DNA of 64,000 nt from Marinilabiliaceae bacterium (GTDB lineage: Bacteria > Bacteroidota > Bacteroidia > Bacteroidales > Marinilabiliaceae), in the NCBI GenBank assembly GCA_016342595.1, contig JAEINY010000001.1:62001-126000 (forward strand), given 5' to 3'. The notes beneath the pieces were generated by a model, which searched no databases, was not told the DNA's origin, and saw only the letters and a list, made by a program, of their open reading frames with translations. A program made the translations under genes and the position numbers. This document shows positions 18,787 to 26,372 of the stretch, piece by piece (the stretch's first letter is position 1; every line of letters starts with the position of its first letter).

Positions 18787-19677
18787 TTAATTAATGTGTT
18801 CAAAATGTCTGTTTTCTGCGTATTTCCATCTTTTGTGCGACCATAACCATAATTCCGGTCGTTCTTTTATAATTCTCTCAAGTGTGTCAATATGCTTATC
18901 AGTTATTTCGTATTGGGCAGTATTTTTGGCTGTCTCTGAGATCGGGATAATATTTACTTCGTAGTGGCCTCTTTTGATCTTATCCATGTGGAAAAATACT
19001 ACTGGAGAATCGGTTAGTTTTGCCATTTTTTCAGGGCCCAGAATAACAGGTGTATTTTGGTTTAAAAATGGTCTGCAGTATTGAATTTTGGCTTTAGAAG
19101 GTGATTGATCGGCAATGAGACCTAGTACAAACCTTTGATTCTTTTGCCGAAGTTTGACAATTTCTCTCACTGATGATTTCATTTCAAAGTTAGCATTACC
19201 CCATTTACTTCTTAGGATAAGCATGTGGTGGTCAAAATGTGGATTTTTAAGTCTGTGATATACATCGCACGCTAATGCTTCAATGTGTAAACTAAAGGAA
19301 GTGATCCATTCCCAATTACCGTAATGTCCCAGTATCGCAATCACATCTTTATCTTGCGAGTAATGCTTGTGAATTTGGTCAAGGTTTTTAAAGATGACGC
19401 GTTTCCGCATCTCCTTTTCCGACATGTTTTGGATTTTAATTATCTCCAGGATTAAATCACTAAAGTGACGATAGAAATCATTACGAATTTGATCAATTTC
19501 TTTGTCTGATAAATGGGGAAAGGAATATTTTAAATTATCGGTAATTACTTTCTTCCGATATCTGCCTATGCGAATAAACACATAAAGTATGTCAGCTATA
19601 AAATACAGTAGTTTTAAAGGCAACACGCTTAATAGCCAAAGGATGGAATAAGTCAGGTAAAAGCCCAGGGCTTGCAT
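18787..19677 (-). CDS. Lipid A biosynthesis-type (LpxL/HtrB) acyltransferase
   Basis: A 296-residue membrane-bound enzyme with an N-terminal hydrophobic segment (LGFYLTYSILWLLSVLPLKLLYF). The catalytic block AILGHYGNWEWI holds the His-x4-Glu pair of the lauroyl/myristoyl acyltransferase family. Further family segments are LGLIADQSPSKAK and the C-terminal RPELWLWSHKRWKY. It transfers an acyl chain to a lipid A precursor or related amino lipid at the inner membrane. It overlaps the upstream phosphatase gene by one base (TAATG-like junction at 19677), so the two are translationally coupled. Confidence 0.88.
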   Translation of the reverse strand: MQALGFYLTYSILWLLSVLPLKLLYFIADILYVFIRIGRYRKKVITDNLKYSFPHLSDKEIDQIRNDFYRHFSDLILEIIKIQNMSEKEMRKRVIFKNLDQIHKHYSQDKDVIAILGHYGNWEWITSFSLHIEALACDVYHRLKNPHFDHHMLILRSKWGNANFEMKSSVREIVKLRQKNQRFVLGLIADQSPSKAKIQYCRPFLNQNTPVILGPEKMAKLTDSPVVFFHMDKIKRGHYEVNIIPISETAKNTAQYEITDKHIDTLERIIKERPELWLWSHKRWKYAENRHFEHIN

Positions 19678-20474
19678 TAGTTATTCATTAATCGTTTAAC
19701 ATGTGACTGAAACTCTTTATAGGTGTGCTCGTTCGCAGCAACAATTTCTCTTCCAAACAGGAAATTGTTGTTGCCCGAAAAGTCGCTCACTTTACCTCCG
19801 GCTTGCGTTACCAAAAATGCTCCGGCAGCAACATCCCATGGTTTAAGATTGTATTCGTAAAAAGATTCAAAACGGCCACATGCAACATAGGCTAAGTCTG
19901 TGGCGGCCGATCCCATCCTTCTAACTCCCTGGGTGTTATTCATGAAAAATTGAAGTGACTGAATAAATTCGTCCATCCGGCTGTAGTTAGAGTACGGAAA
20001 ACCTGTAGCAATCAGACTTTCAGATAGAGAATTTACTGAAGATGTTGAAATAACGTTACCATTACAAAATGCTTCTCCACCCTTCCATGAATAAAAGCAC
20101 TCTTCAAGACCTAACTCATAAACAACTCCGATAACGGTTTCGTTATTTTCCTGAAGGGCTACACTAATGGCAAATGGTGATAAGCCATGAATAAAGTTAG
20201 TTGTTCCGTCAATTGGATCAATGATCCAGGAGAATTGGTCGCCCTGTTTTAAATCGGTGTGTTCTTCCGCGATGAAACCTGAATTTGGAACGAGCTCACC
20301 AAGTTGTTTGATAAGCTGTTCTTCTGATGCTTTATCGACATGAGTTACCAGGTCATTTTTACCTTTTGATTCAATGTCAAGCCTGTTTTTTTGACGCTCA
20401 CTTTTGATGAATTCACCTGTTTTGCGAACAATGGTTATGACTTTCTGACATAGTATTTCGTAATTCATGTCCAT
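19677..20474 (-). CDS. suhB: Inositol monophosphatase family protein
   Basis: A 265-residue Mg-dependent phosphatase of the SuhB/IMPase family. Metal-site motifs are present in order: GKNDLVTHVDKASEE, IAEEHT (Glu ligand), WIIDPIDGTTNFIHG and near the C-terminus LKPWDVAAGAFLVTQAGG. The substrate may be myo-inositol phosphate or another sugar phosphate. It lies four bases after mtaB and is coupled to the acyltransferase gene. Confidence 0.9.
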   Translation of the reverse strand: MDMNYEILCQKVITIVRKTGEFIKSERQKNRLDIESKGKNDLVTHVDKASEEQLIKQLGELVPNSGFIAEEHTDLKQGDQFSWIIDPIDGTTNFIHGLSPFAISVALQENNETVIGVVYELGLEECFYSWKGGEAFCNGNVISTSSVNSLSESLIATGFPYSNYSRMDEFIQSLQFFMNNTQGVRRMGSAATDLAYVACGRFESFYEYNLKPWDVAAGAFLVTQAGGKVSDFSGNNNFLFGREIVAANEHTYKEFQSHVKRLMNN

Positions 20475-20478
20475 TAAA

Positions 20479-21795
20479 TTAGAGTTTAGTTGCTACCATA
20501 CTAAAACCATCCGGATTTAAATGGGTAAGTTGAACATTGACTATTTTGTTAGTTAATGTTTTGTTATATGGCAATTCAGCTTTTATATAATTGGCTGTAT
20601 ATCCTGTCATAAATCCATCTTTATCGGCGCCTTCAAGGAGGATCTCAGCAGTTGTGTTGATATGTTCCCGGTAGAATTGTTTCGTTTTTTTATCTGATAA
20701 AAGATGTAGCGATTGGCTGCGTCTTTTGCGTTCTTCTATAGGAACTATCATGTCGATTTTTAGAGCCTGTGTGTTAGGGCGCTCAGAGTAGGTGAATACA
20801 TGTAGTTGAGAAATGTCAAGATCCGCCAGAAATTGATGCGTTGTATTGAAGTCTTGCTCAGTTTCACCTCTGACACCAACAATTACATCTACACCAATGA
20901 ATGCATGAGGCATTAAATTTTTGATTTGTTTAACCCGATTAGAGAAAAGCTCAGTGTTGTATTTGCGCTTCATTAGTTTTAAAACTGCATCTGACCCCGA
21001 TTGAAGCGGGATGTGAAAATGAGGCATAAACTTTTTTGAAGAAGCCACGAATTGAATAATCTCATTCGTTAAAAGATTGGGTTCAATAGAAGAGATTCGA
21101 AAACGTTCAATTCCATCAAGTTTATCCAGTTCTTGAATTAGTTCGAAAAAAGATTCACCGTTTTGTTTTCCGAAATCACCGATGTTTACACCAGTCAGAA
21201 TGATTTCTTTAGCTCCATCTTTAGCTGCTTTTTGGGCTTGATGTATTGTGTTTTTAACAGTATCACTTCTGCTGCGTCCACGAGCAAATGGAATAGTGCA
21301 ATAGGAACAAAAGTAATCACATCCATCCTGCACTTTTAAAAAGCAACGGGTGCGATCGCCAAATGAGTAAGAAGGTTTAAATTCTGAAATTGTTGCAATT
21401 TTTCCGGCATAAACTTCCGCTTCCTGTCGCTTGGCAGTATTATTAAGATAACTGATGATATCAAATTTCTCATTGGAACCTAATACGAGATCGACACCTT
21501 CGATGTGTGCAATGGTATCCGGTTTTAGTTGTGCAAAACACCCGGTGACAACAATGAATGCATCCGGATTGGTACGAATGGCCTTTTTTATGACCTGACG
21601 ACATTTTTTATCAGCTAATTCCGTTACTGAGCACGTGTTGAAAACATACACATCTGCTTTATCAGAAAACGGGACTTTCTTGTATCCCAATTCCATCATG
21701 CTTCGCGCAATAGTAGATGTTTCACTGAAATTTAACTTGCAACCAAAAGTATGAAATGCAACTTTTTTATTTTCAAATACCGACTGATCAATCAT
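20479..21795 (-). CDS. mtaB: tRNA (t6A37) methylthiotransferase MtaB
   Basis: The start is set at ATG 21795 (MIDQSVFENKKVAFHTFGCKLN), giving 438 residues; the open frame runs 25 codons further but the extension is Cys/Pro-rich and unlike the family. The N-terminal UPF0004 domain has the three Cys for its own iron-sulfur cluster (FGCKLN, FNTCSVTE, VTGCFAQ). The radical-SAM motif CDYFCSYCTIP follows near residue 150 and a TRAM domain ends the protein. It makes ms2t6A at position 37 of ANN-decoding tRNAs. First gene of a four-gene operon. Confidence 0.93.
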   Translation of the reverse strand: MIDQSVFENKKVAFHTFGCKLNFSETSTIARSMMELGYKKVPFSDKADVYVFNTCSVTELADKKCRQVIKKAIRTNPDAFIVVTGCFAQLKPDTIAHIEGVDLVLGSNEKFDIISYLNNTAKRQEAEVYAGKIATISEFKPSYSFGDRTRCFLKVQDGCDYFCSYCTIPFARGRSRSDTVKNTIHQAQKAAKDGAKEIILTGVNIGDFGKQNGESFFELIQELDKLDGIERFRISSIEPNLLTNEIIQFVASSKKFMPHFHIPLQSGSDAVLKLMKRKYNTELFSNRVKQIKNLMPHAFIGVDVIVGVRGETEQDFNTTHQFLADLDISQLHVFTYSERPNTQALKIDMIVPIEERKRRSQSLHLLSDKKTKQFYREHINTTAEILLEGADKDGFMTGYTANYIKAELPYNKTLTNKIVNVQLTHLNPDGFSMVATKL

Positions 21796-21924
21796 TTCCC
21801 CTCTATATTTTAAAGTGCAAAAATAGCAAAAAAATGGACTCATAGCGCGATTGTCTGGGGAGTTGGCCACCGAAATGACCTCGTAAATGATAATGGCGTA
21901 ATATTGAATGCCCCAAAGACCTGT

Positions 21925-22300
21925 CTGAAAAAATTCTGAGACCGCTTCAACCTCGTGATGATGGCCCTGAAAAATTTTAGCTTGTCATTGATCGCCTCAT
22001 TTTTATTTTGAAATTTTTCAGACTCTCATTCATGTGTCAGCAGCCTGCTCTGAAAAAATCCAGGCACTTGTTCCACTGCATTTTGGACTCGCTGAAATAG
22101 TTTAGGAACTTTTATATGTGTTCTTTTCCTGAGATCAACTTATTTTGGTACCCATTCTGTCATGGAGATCCACCCTGAAAAATTCCAGATACTTCTTCAA
22201 CGTTGTGATGTACCTTCTGAAAAATTTCAGATAGCCTTATGCAACATGTTTATCATCCTGGAAATTTCCTGGCAGGTCTTCATCGCCTAATAACTCGATC
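21925..22300. repeat. Degenerate tandem array, 42-nt period
   Basis: A CTGAAAAATTTCAGA-like near-palindrome starts at 21925, 21967, about 22008 (TTGAAATTTTTCAGA), 22050, 22092, 22175, 22217 and 22258 (CTGGAAATTTCCTGG). Spacings are 42, 41, 42, 42, 83 (one eroded unit), 42 and 41. Second halves also repeat (CTTCAACCTCGTGATG, CTTCAACGTTGTGATG). It fills most of the 648-bp gap 21796-22443; the flanks hold nothing else but the stem-loop at 22390. Confidence 0.7.
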
Positions 22301-22389
22301 AGTTAATTATGCGATGCCATTTCATGGTCTGGGCGAATACACTGGAAGTTGGCGCTTTGTTTGGCCAGGGCCAGAAGTCATTGTAAAGA

Positions 22390-22420
22390 AACCGGATTTT
22401 AGAATGACTAAAATCCGGTT
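22390..22420 (-). terminator. Stem-loop at the 3' end of the PhoH-like gene
   Basis: AACCGGATTTTAG and CTAAAATCCGGTT form a perfect 13-bp stem with a 5-nt loop, 24 bp after the stop codon on the minus strand. The following T-run is short. Confidence 0.65.
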
Positions 22421-22443
22421 AAACTATAAGTGGTTAATGCTTT

Positions 22444-23763
22444 TTAAAGCAGATCAGATGCTAATTCTGCCAGGTAGCTTCTTTCGCCTTTCATCAGGTT
22501 GACATGGGCGAATAGTTCCTGACCTTTCATTTTATCTGTCAGGTAGGCTAATCCATTGGATTGCATATCCAAATATGGAGAATCAATCTGTTGAACGTCG
22601 CCGGTGAAAACTATTTTGGTGCCTTCACCTGCTCTGGTAATAATTGTTTTCACTTCATGAGGTGTGAGGTTCTGTGCTTCATCAACAATGAAAAAGGCAT
22701 CGGATAAACTTCTTCCTCTGATATAGGCAAGAGGAGTAATAATTAGTCGCTCATCTTTTAACATCTCATCAATGATTGAAATCTCTCTGCTGGATGATTT
22801 AAACCGACTTTTAATGACAGCTAAATTGTCAAATAAGGGCAACATGTAAGGGCCAATTTTTTCATTAACATCGCCGGGTAAGAAGCCCAAATCTTTATTG
22901 GCCAATGCGACAATTGGTCGTGCCAGTAATATTTGACCATATTGTTTATGTTGCTGCAATGCGGCTGCAAGGGCCAATAGCGTTTTACCTGTTCCAGCTT
23001 TTCCAGTCAGAGAGATCAGTTTTATTTCCGGATTTAATAATGCATGAAGAGAGAAGGTTTGTTCTGCATTTCTGGGCTCAATACCAAATGCACCTTGTTT
23101 TTCAACACGCTTAACGAGTTCGTCGGCAGGATCATTGTATGCCAATACACTTTGATTGTCATTTCGTAAGACAAAATATTGATTGGCAGGCAAATCGTCT
23201 TGAATGGGAAATTGGCTTCGTGGAATGCCTTGAAATTGATATAAGTCTTCGATTATTTTTTTGTCAAACGCCTCATATATTTTGACACCTTTATTAAGGA
23301 TGTCGATATTTTTAACTTTATCTGTTTCATAGTCTTCAGAAGCAAGCCCCAGTGATTTGGCTTTTAGTCGAAGGTTAATATCTTTTGTGATTAGCGCTGA
23401 TTGACGTTCAGGAAATTGATTTTTAATGTGAAGTGCAATTGCCAGGATGCGATGGTCGGCAGTTACTTCATTGAATGACTCTGTCATCTCCTTGGGGAAT
23501 TTTTTACCGGTCGCAATAAAAAGTTTTCCTTTTTCAGGTCCTAGCTGAATGCCTTCTTTAAAGAGTTTTTCGCCAGCCAGCTTATCTATTTCACGGGCAA
23601 ACTCCCTGGCTTGAAAGTTTATCAGGTCATTTCCCTTTTTAAATTTATCCAACTCTTCCAAAACAACTATTGGAATGATTACGTCATTTTCCTGAAAGTT
23701 GTATATACATTTGTGGTCGTGTAACAGGACGTTGGTGTCCAGGATAAAAATTTTATTTGCCAT
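22444..23763 (-). CDS. PIN domain plus PhoH-like ATPase (PhoH2 type)
   Basis: The start is set at ATG 23763 (MANKIFILDTNVLLHD), giving 439 residues; an upstream ATG at 23826 lies in the AT-rich divergent promoter gap. Residues 1-130 are a PIN RNase domain (FILDTNVLLHD, then VVLEELDKFK and TKDINLRLKA with acidic site residues). Residues from about 230 are a PhoH ATPase with Walker A (LTGKAGTGKTLLALA) and Walker B (FFIVDEAQNLTPHE). PhoH2 proteins couple RNA unwinding to cleavage. It is divergent from folC. Confidence 0.88.
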   Translation of the reverse strand: MANKIFILDTNVLLHDHKCIYNFQENDVIIPIVVLEELDKFKKGNDLINFQAREFAREIDKLAGEKLFKEGIQLGPEKGKLFIATGKKFPKEMTESFNEVTADHRILAIALHIKNQFPERQSALITKDINLRLKAKSLGLASEDYETDKVKNIDILNKGVKIYEAFDKKIIEDLYQFQGIPRSQFPIQDDLPANQYFVLRNDNQSVLAYNDPADELVKRVEKQGAFGIEPRNAEQTFSLHALLNPEIKLISLTGKAGTGKTLLALAAALQQHKQYGQILLARPIVALANKDLGFLPGDVNEKIGPYMLPLFDNLAVIKSRFKSSSREISIIDEMLKDERLIITPLAYIRGRSLSDAFFIVDEAQNLTPHEVKTIITRAGEGTKIVFTGDVQQIDSPYLDMQSNGLAYLTDKMKGQELFAHVNLMKGERSYLAELASDLL

Positions 23764-23841
23764 AATAGAGGGGTTTTGTTCTCTTAAATATATATAAAAA
23801 TTATGGCAGTTGTATAGATAAATCACAATATTTAACTTGAT

Positions 23842-25131
23842 ATGACATACCAGGAAACACTCGATTTTTTGTTTAGTCAGTTACCCATGTATCAACGAAT
23901 TGGTAAGGCTGCTTATAAAGCTGATCTTGAAACAACTCTTAAATTAGATGCTGCATTTGATAATCCGCATAAATCATATAAAACAATTCATGTAGCAGGA
24001 ACCAATGGTAAAGGTTCGGTTTCACATTCGTTGGCTTCAGTGCTTCAGGAGGCAGGTTATAAGGTGGGCTTGTATACGTCTCCTCATTTGAGAGATTTTA
24101 GAGAGCGTATCCGGATAAATGGTGATATGATCACTGAAAATGCGGTTATTCAATTTGTTGAGGGTAATAAAAACTTGTTGGATGATTTGAAGCCTTCTTT
24201 CTTTGAAATGACCGTGGCGATGGCCTTTGATTATTTTCGAAAAAAAGCCGTTGATGTAGCTGTGATTGAAGTGGGAATGGGGGGCAGGTTGGATTCTACC
24301 AATATTATTGAACCGGAAGTGTCTGTAATTACTAATATTGGAATGGATCATACTGCCTTTTTAGGAACAAGCAAAGAAGATATTGCCGGGGAGAAAGGTG
24401 GTATTATTAAGGCAAATGTACCGGTGGTTATTGGGCAAACCCAACCAGAAACTCAAAGTGTTTTTGAGAAACTGGCAAATGAAAAAGGCACATCTATTGA
24501 ATTTGCTGATCAAAAGTATCGCATTTCAGTTGCGACATATTCGGTAGATGAGCAACAGGTCCTTCAGATTTATAAGAATGAAACATTATTGTTTCCAGAT
24601 CTTCGTTTAGGTTTGTTAGGCCAATATCAACAAAAAAACGTATTGACTGTTTTGTCTGCCATTGACAAAATGAAAGAAAAGGGTTTTGAAATTTCTAGGC
24701 AGGATATTTATAAGGGACTTGAAAATGTGAGTAAAAATACGGGCTTGATAGGACGTTGGTATTATCTTGGATTTAATCCGCGAATCGTTTGCGATACCGG
24801 GCATAATCAGGATGGAATAGAAGCTATTATTAAGCAAATTGAAAATACAGCACATCGAGAATTGCATTTTATTTTGGGAATGGTCAATGATAAAGATCAC
24901 GATACGGTTTTGAGTCTGTTGCCAAAGAATGCACAGTATTATTTTACCCGTGCATCCATTCCCCGAAGTTTAGCAGAAGATGAGCTAAAATTGAAGGCCA
25001 AAAAGCATGGTTTGCATGGAGAAACTTATGAAAATCCCATTTTGGCATTGACAGCGGCGAAAAAAAATGCCGATAGCAACGATTTGATTTTTATCGGTGG
25101 TAGTACTTTTGTGGTGGCTGACGTTTTGTAA
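23842..25131 (+). CDS. folC: Bifunctional folylpolyglutamate / dihydrofolate synthase
   Basis: A 429-residue Mur-ligase-family enzyme that joins glutamate to dihydropteroate or folate. The P-loop HVAGTNGKGSVSHSLAS, the family segment YTSPHLRDFRERIRING, and VIEVGMGGRLDSTNIIEP with TNIGMDHTAFLG are in the usual order. The C-terminal domain has DTGHNQDGIEAI. Length is normal. It is followed by the tRNA-Val cluster. Confidence 0.93.
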   Translation: MTYQETLDFLFSQLPMYQRIGKAAYKADLETTLKLDAAFDNPHKSYKTIHVAGTNGKGSVSHSLASVLQEAGYKVGLYTSPHLRDFRERIRINGDMITENAVIQFVEGNKNLLDDLKPSFFEMTVAMAFDYFRKKAVDVAVIEVGMGGRLDSTNIIEPEVSVITNIGMDHTAFLGTSKEDIAGEKGGIIKANVPVVIGQTQPETQSVFEKLANEKGTSIEFADQKYRISVATYSVDEQQVLQIYKNETLLFPDLRLGLLGQYQQKNVLTVLSAIDKMKEKGFEISRQDIYKGLENVSKNTGLIGRWYYLGFNPRIVCDTGHNQDGIEAIIKQIENTAHRELHFILGMVNDKDHDTVLSLLPKNAQYYFTRASIPRSLAEDELKLKAKKHGLHGETYENPILALTAAKKNADSNDLIFIGGSTFVVADVL

Positions 25132-25145
25132 AAAGTGATTTTTTA

Positions 25146-25177
25146 TTTGGTGGTAATAAAAAAGAAATCTACATTTG
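25146..25177 (+). promoter_or_regulatory. Bacteroidota-type promoter of the tRNA-Val cluster
   Basis: TTTG at 25146 and TACATTTG at 25170 are 20 nt apart, matching the -33/-7 pattern of the phylum's housekeeping sigma factor. The first tRNA begins 19 nt after the -7 box. Confidence 0.8.
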
Positions 25178-25196
25178 CATCGCTTTTCAAAGGAAA

Positions 25197-25274
25197 GGGC
25201 GATTAGCTCAGTTGGTTCAGAGCACTTGGTTTACACCCAAGGGGTCGGGGGTTCGACTCCCTCATCGCCCACCA
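25197..25274 (+). tRNA. tRNA-Val (TAC), copy 1, CCA encoded
   Basis: The acceptor stem GGGCGAT/ATCGCCC, D-arm GCTCAG, anticodon arm CTTGG-TTTACAC-CCAAG with anticodon TAC, and T-arm GTTCGACTC fold as a cloverleaf. The discriminator A is at 25271 and CCA is encoded at 25272-25274. Confidence 0.97.
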
Positions 25275-25296
25275 TTTTTTTAGTGAAAAGTCTTTA

Positions 25297-25371
25297 GGGC
25301 GATTAGCTCAGTTGGTTTAGAGCACTTGGTTTACACCCAAGGGGTCGGGGGTTCGACTCCCTCATCGCCCA
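25297..25371 (+). tRNA. tRNA-Val (TAC), copy 2
   Basis: Same as copy 1 except for one D-loop change (TTGGTTTAG for TTGGTTCAG). CCA is not encoded (ACTG follows). Confidence 0.97.
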
Positions 25372-25391
25372 CTGATTAGAGTGAATGTTTA

Positions 25392-25466
25392 GGGCTGTTA
25401 GCTCAGTTGGTTCAGAGCACTTGGTTTACACCCAAGGGGTCGGGGGTTCGACTCCCTCACAGCCCA
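25392..25466 (+). tRNA. tRNA-Val (TAC), copy 3, altered acceptor stem
   Basis: The acceptor stem is GGGCTGT/ACAGCCC instead of GGGCGAT/ATCGCCC. Two base pairs have changed with full compensation, while the rest of the gene equals copy 1. CCA is not encoded. Confidence 0.97.
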
Positions 25467-25480
25467 CTTAATACCTGAAA

Positions 25481-25555
25481 GGGCGATTAGCTCAGTTGGT
25501 TCAGAGCACTTGGTTTACACCCAAGGGGTCGGGGGTTCGACTCCCTCATCGCCCA
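25481..25555 (+). tRNA. tRNA-Val (TAC), copy 4
   Basis: Identical to copy 1 from acceptor stem to discriminator; CCA is not encoded. Last of the cluster, directly before the terminator. Confidence 0.97.
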
Positions 25556-25560
25556 CTGAA

Positions 25561-25592
25561 AGAGAAGAACGAAAGTTCTTCTCTTTTTTTTT
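25561..25592 (+). terminator. Intrinsic terminator of the tRNA-Val cluster
   Basis: AGAGAAGAAC and GTTCTTCTCT pair perfectly around a GAAA tetraloop, followed by eight or more T. Confidence 0.95.
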
Positions 25593-25677
25593 GTTATAAT
25601 AAGTTAGATTAGTTCTAAAAAATGAGAAAAATTTGTGCTTTTATTTAGAGAATTTAATCTGTAATAAAAAACTTACC

Positions 25678-25702
25678 TACATTTGTAATGTATAAATTAC
25701 AA
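25678..25702 (+). promoter_or_regulatory. rex -7 box overlapped by a probable Rex operator
   Basis: TACATTTG (25678-25685) fits the -7 consensus. TTGTAATGTATAAATTACAA (25683-25702) is a near-palindrome with arms TTGTAAT/ATTACAA. It resembles the known Rex site TTGTGAAnnnnTTCACAA. Overlap with the -7 box suggests that Rex represses its own gene. Confidence 0.6.
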
Positions 25703-25712
25703 AACATTCGCA

Positions 25713-26372
25713 ATGTCTCAAGGAAAAAGTAAAAAGAACTATCTGGTTCCAGAGCCAGCTCTCAGGCGTATGCCTTGTTATTTGGCATATTTGAAGCTTG
25801 CCAGGAAAGAGGGATTGAAACATATTTCATCTACATTAATTGCCCGCGATATGGGAGTAGATCCCACGCAAGTAACCAAAGACCTTTCTTATACTAGTAT
25901 TGTTGGTAAAACTCGCGTCGGATACGAGGTGGAACCATTAATTGATGAGTTGGAAAGTTTTTTAGGTTTTACAGTTGTGGATGAAGCCTATTTGTTTGGT
26001 GTCGGAAGCTTAGGTCGTGCATTATTACATGATCATGGACTCAAGCAGTTTGGATTGAAGGTGGTCGCTGCATTTGATGTAAATCCGGATGTGGTGGGCC
26101 GAAAGATAGGGGGAGTGCCCATCTATCATTTTGATGAATTCAAAAACATGTCTAATAGCGGTGTGCAAATTGGTATTCTTACTGTGCCAGTTGATAAATC
26201 GCAGTATGTAGCATCTTCAATGATTGAAGGAGGAATAAAGGCCATTTGGAACTTTACACCAGTTCGTATTAAGGTAGATGATGATGTAGTGGTTCAGAAC
26301 ACCTCATTGTATGCTCATTTAGCGGTCATGTTTAACCGCCTGAAGAGCAATAATGCTAAAATGTTAAAGTGA
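25713..26372 (+). CDS. rex: Redox-sensing transcriptional repressor Rex
   Basis: A 219-residue DNA-binding NADH sensor. The N-terminal winged helix (ALRRMPCYLAYLKLARKEG, ISSTLIARDMGVDPTQVTKDLSY) is followed by a Rossmann domain with the NAD motif GVGSLGRALLHDHG and AAFDVNPDVVGRKIGGVPI. In this family a high NADH/NAD ratio releases it from DNA and turns on fermentative or respiratory genes. Its 3' end overlaps the convergent histidine-kinase gene by 17 bases. Confidence 0.95.
   Translation: MSQGKSKKNYLVPEPALRRMPCYLAYLKLARKEGLKHISSTLIARDMGVDPTQVTKDLSYTSIVGKTRVGYEVEPLIDELESFLGFTVVDEAYLFGVGSLGRALLHDHGLKQFGLKVVAAFDVNPDVVGRKIGGVPIYHFDEFKNMSNSGVQIGILTVPVDKSQYVASSMIEGGIKAIWNFTPVRIKVDDDVVVQNTSLYAHLAVMFNRLKSNNAKMLK

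Noticed and set aside
21925-22300. CRISPR array
   Set aside because: Units are too degenerate, repeat and spacer lengths do not alternate as required, and no cas gene lies in the window. The same applies to the arrays at 2011, 51484 and 59092.
22239-22502. 87-codon plus-strand frame after the PhoH-like gene
   Set aside because: It runs through the 42-nt repeat array, the stem-loop and the 3' end of the PhoH-like gene; composition is not protein-like.
25197-25592. tRNA-associated integrated element or attachment site
   Set aside because: No integrase gene or partial tRNA copy is found next to the Val, Gly, Leu or Phe tRNA genes in this window.
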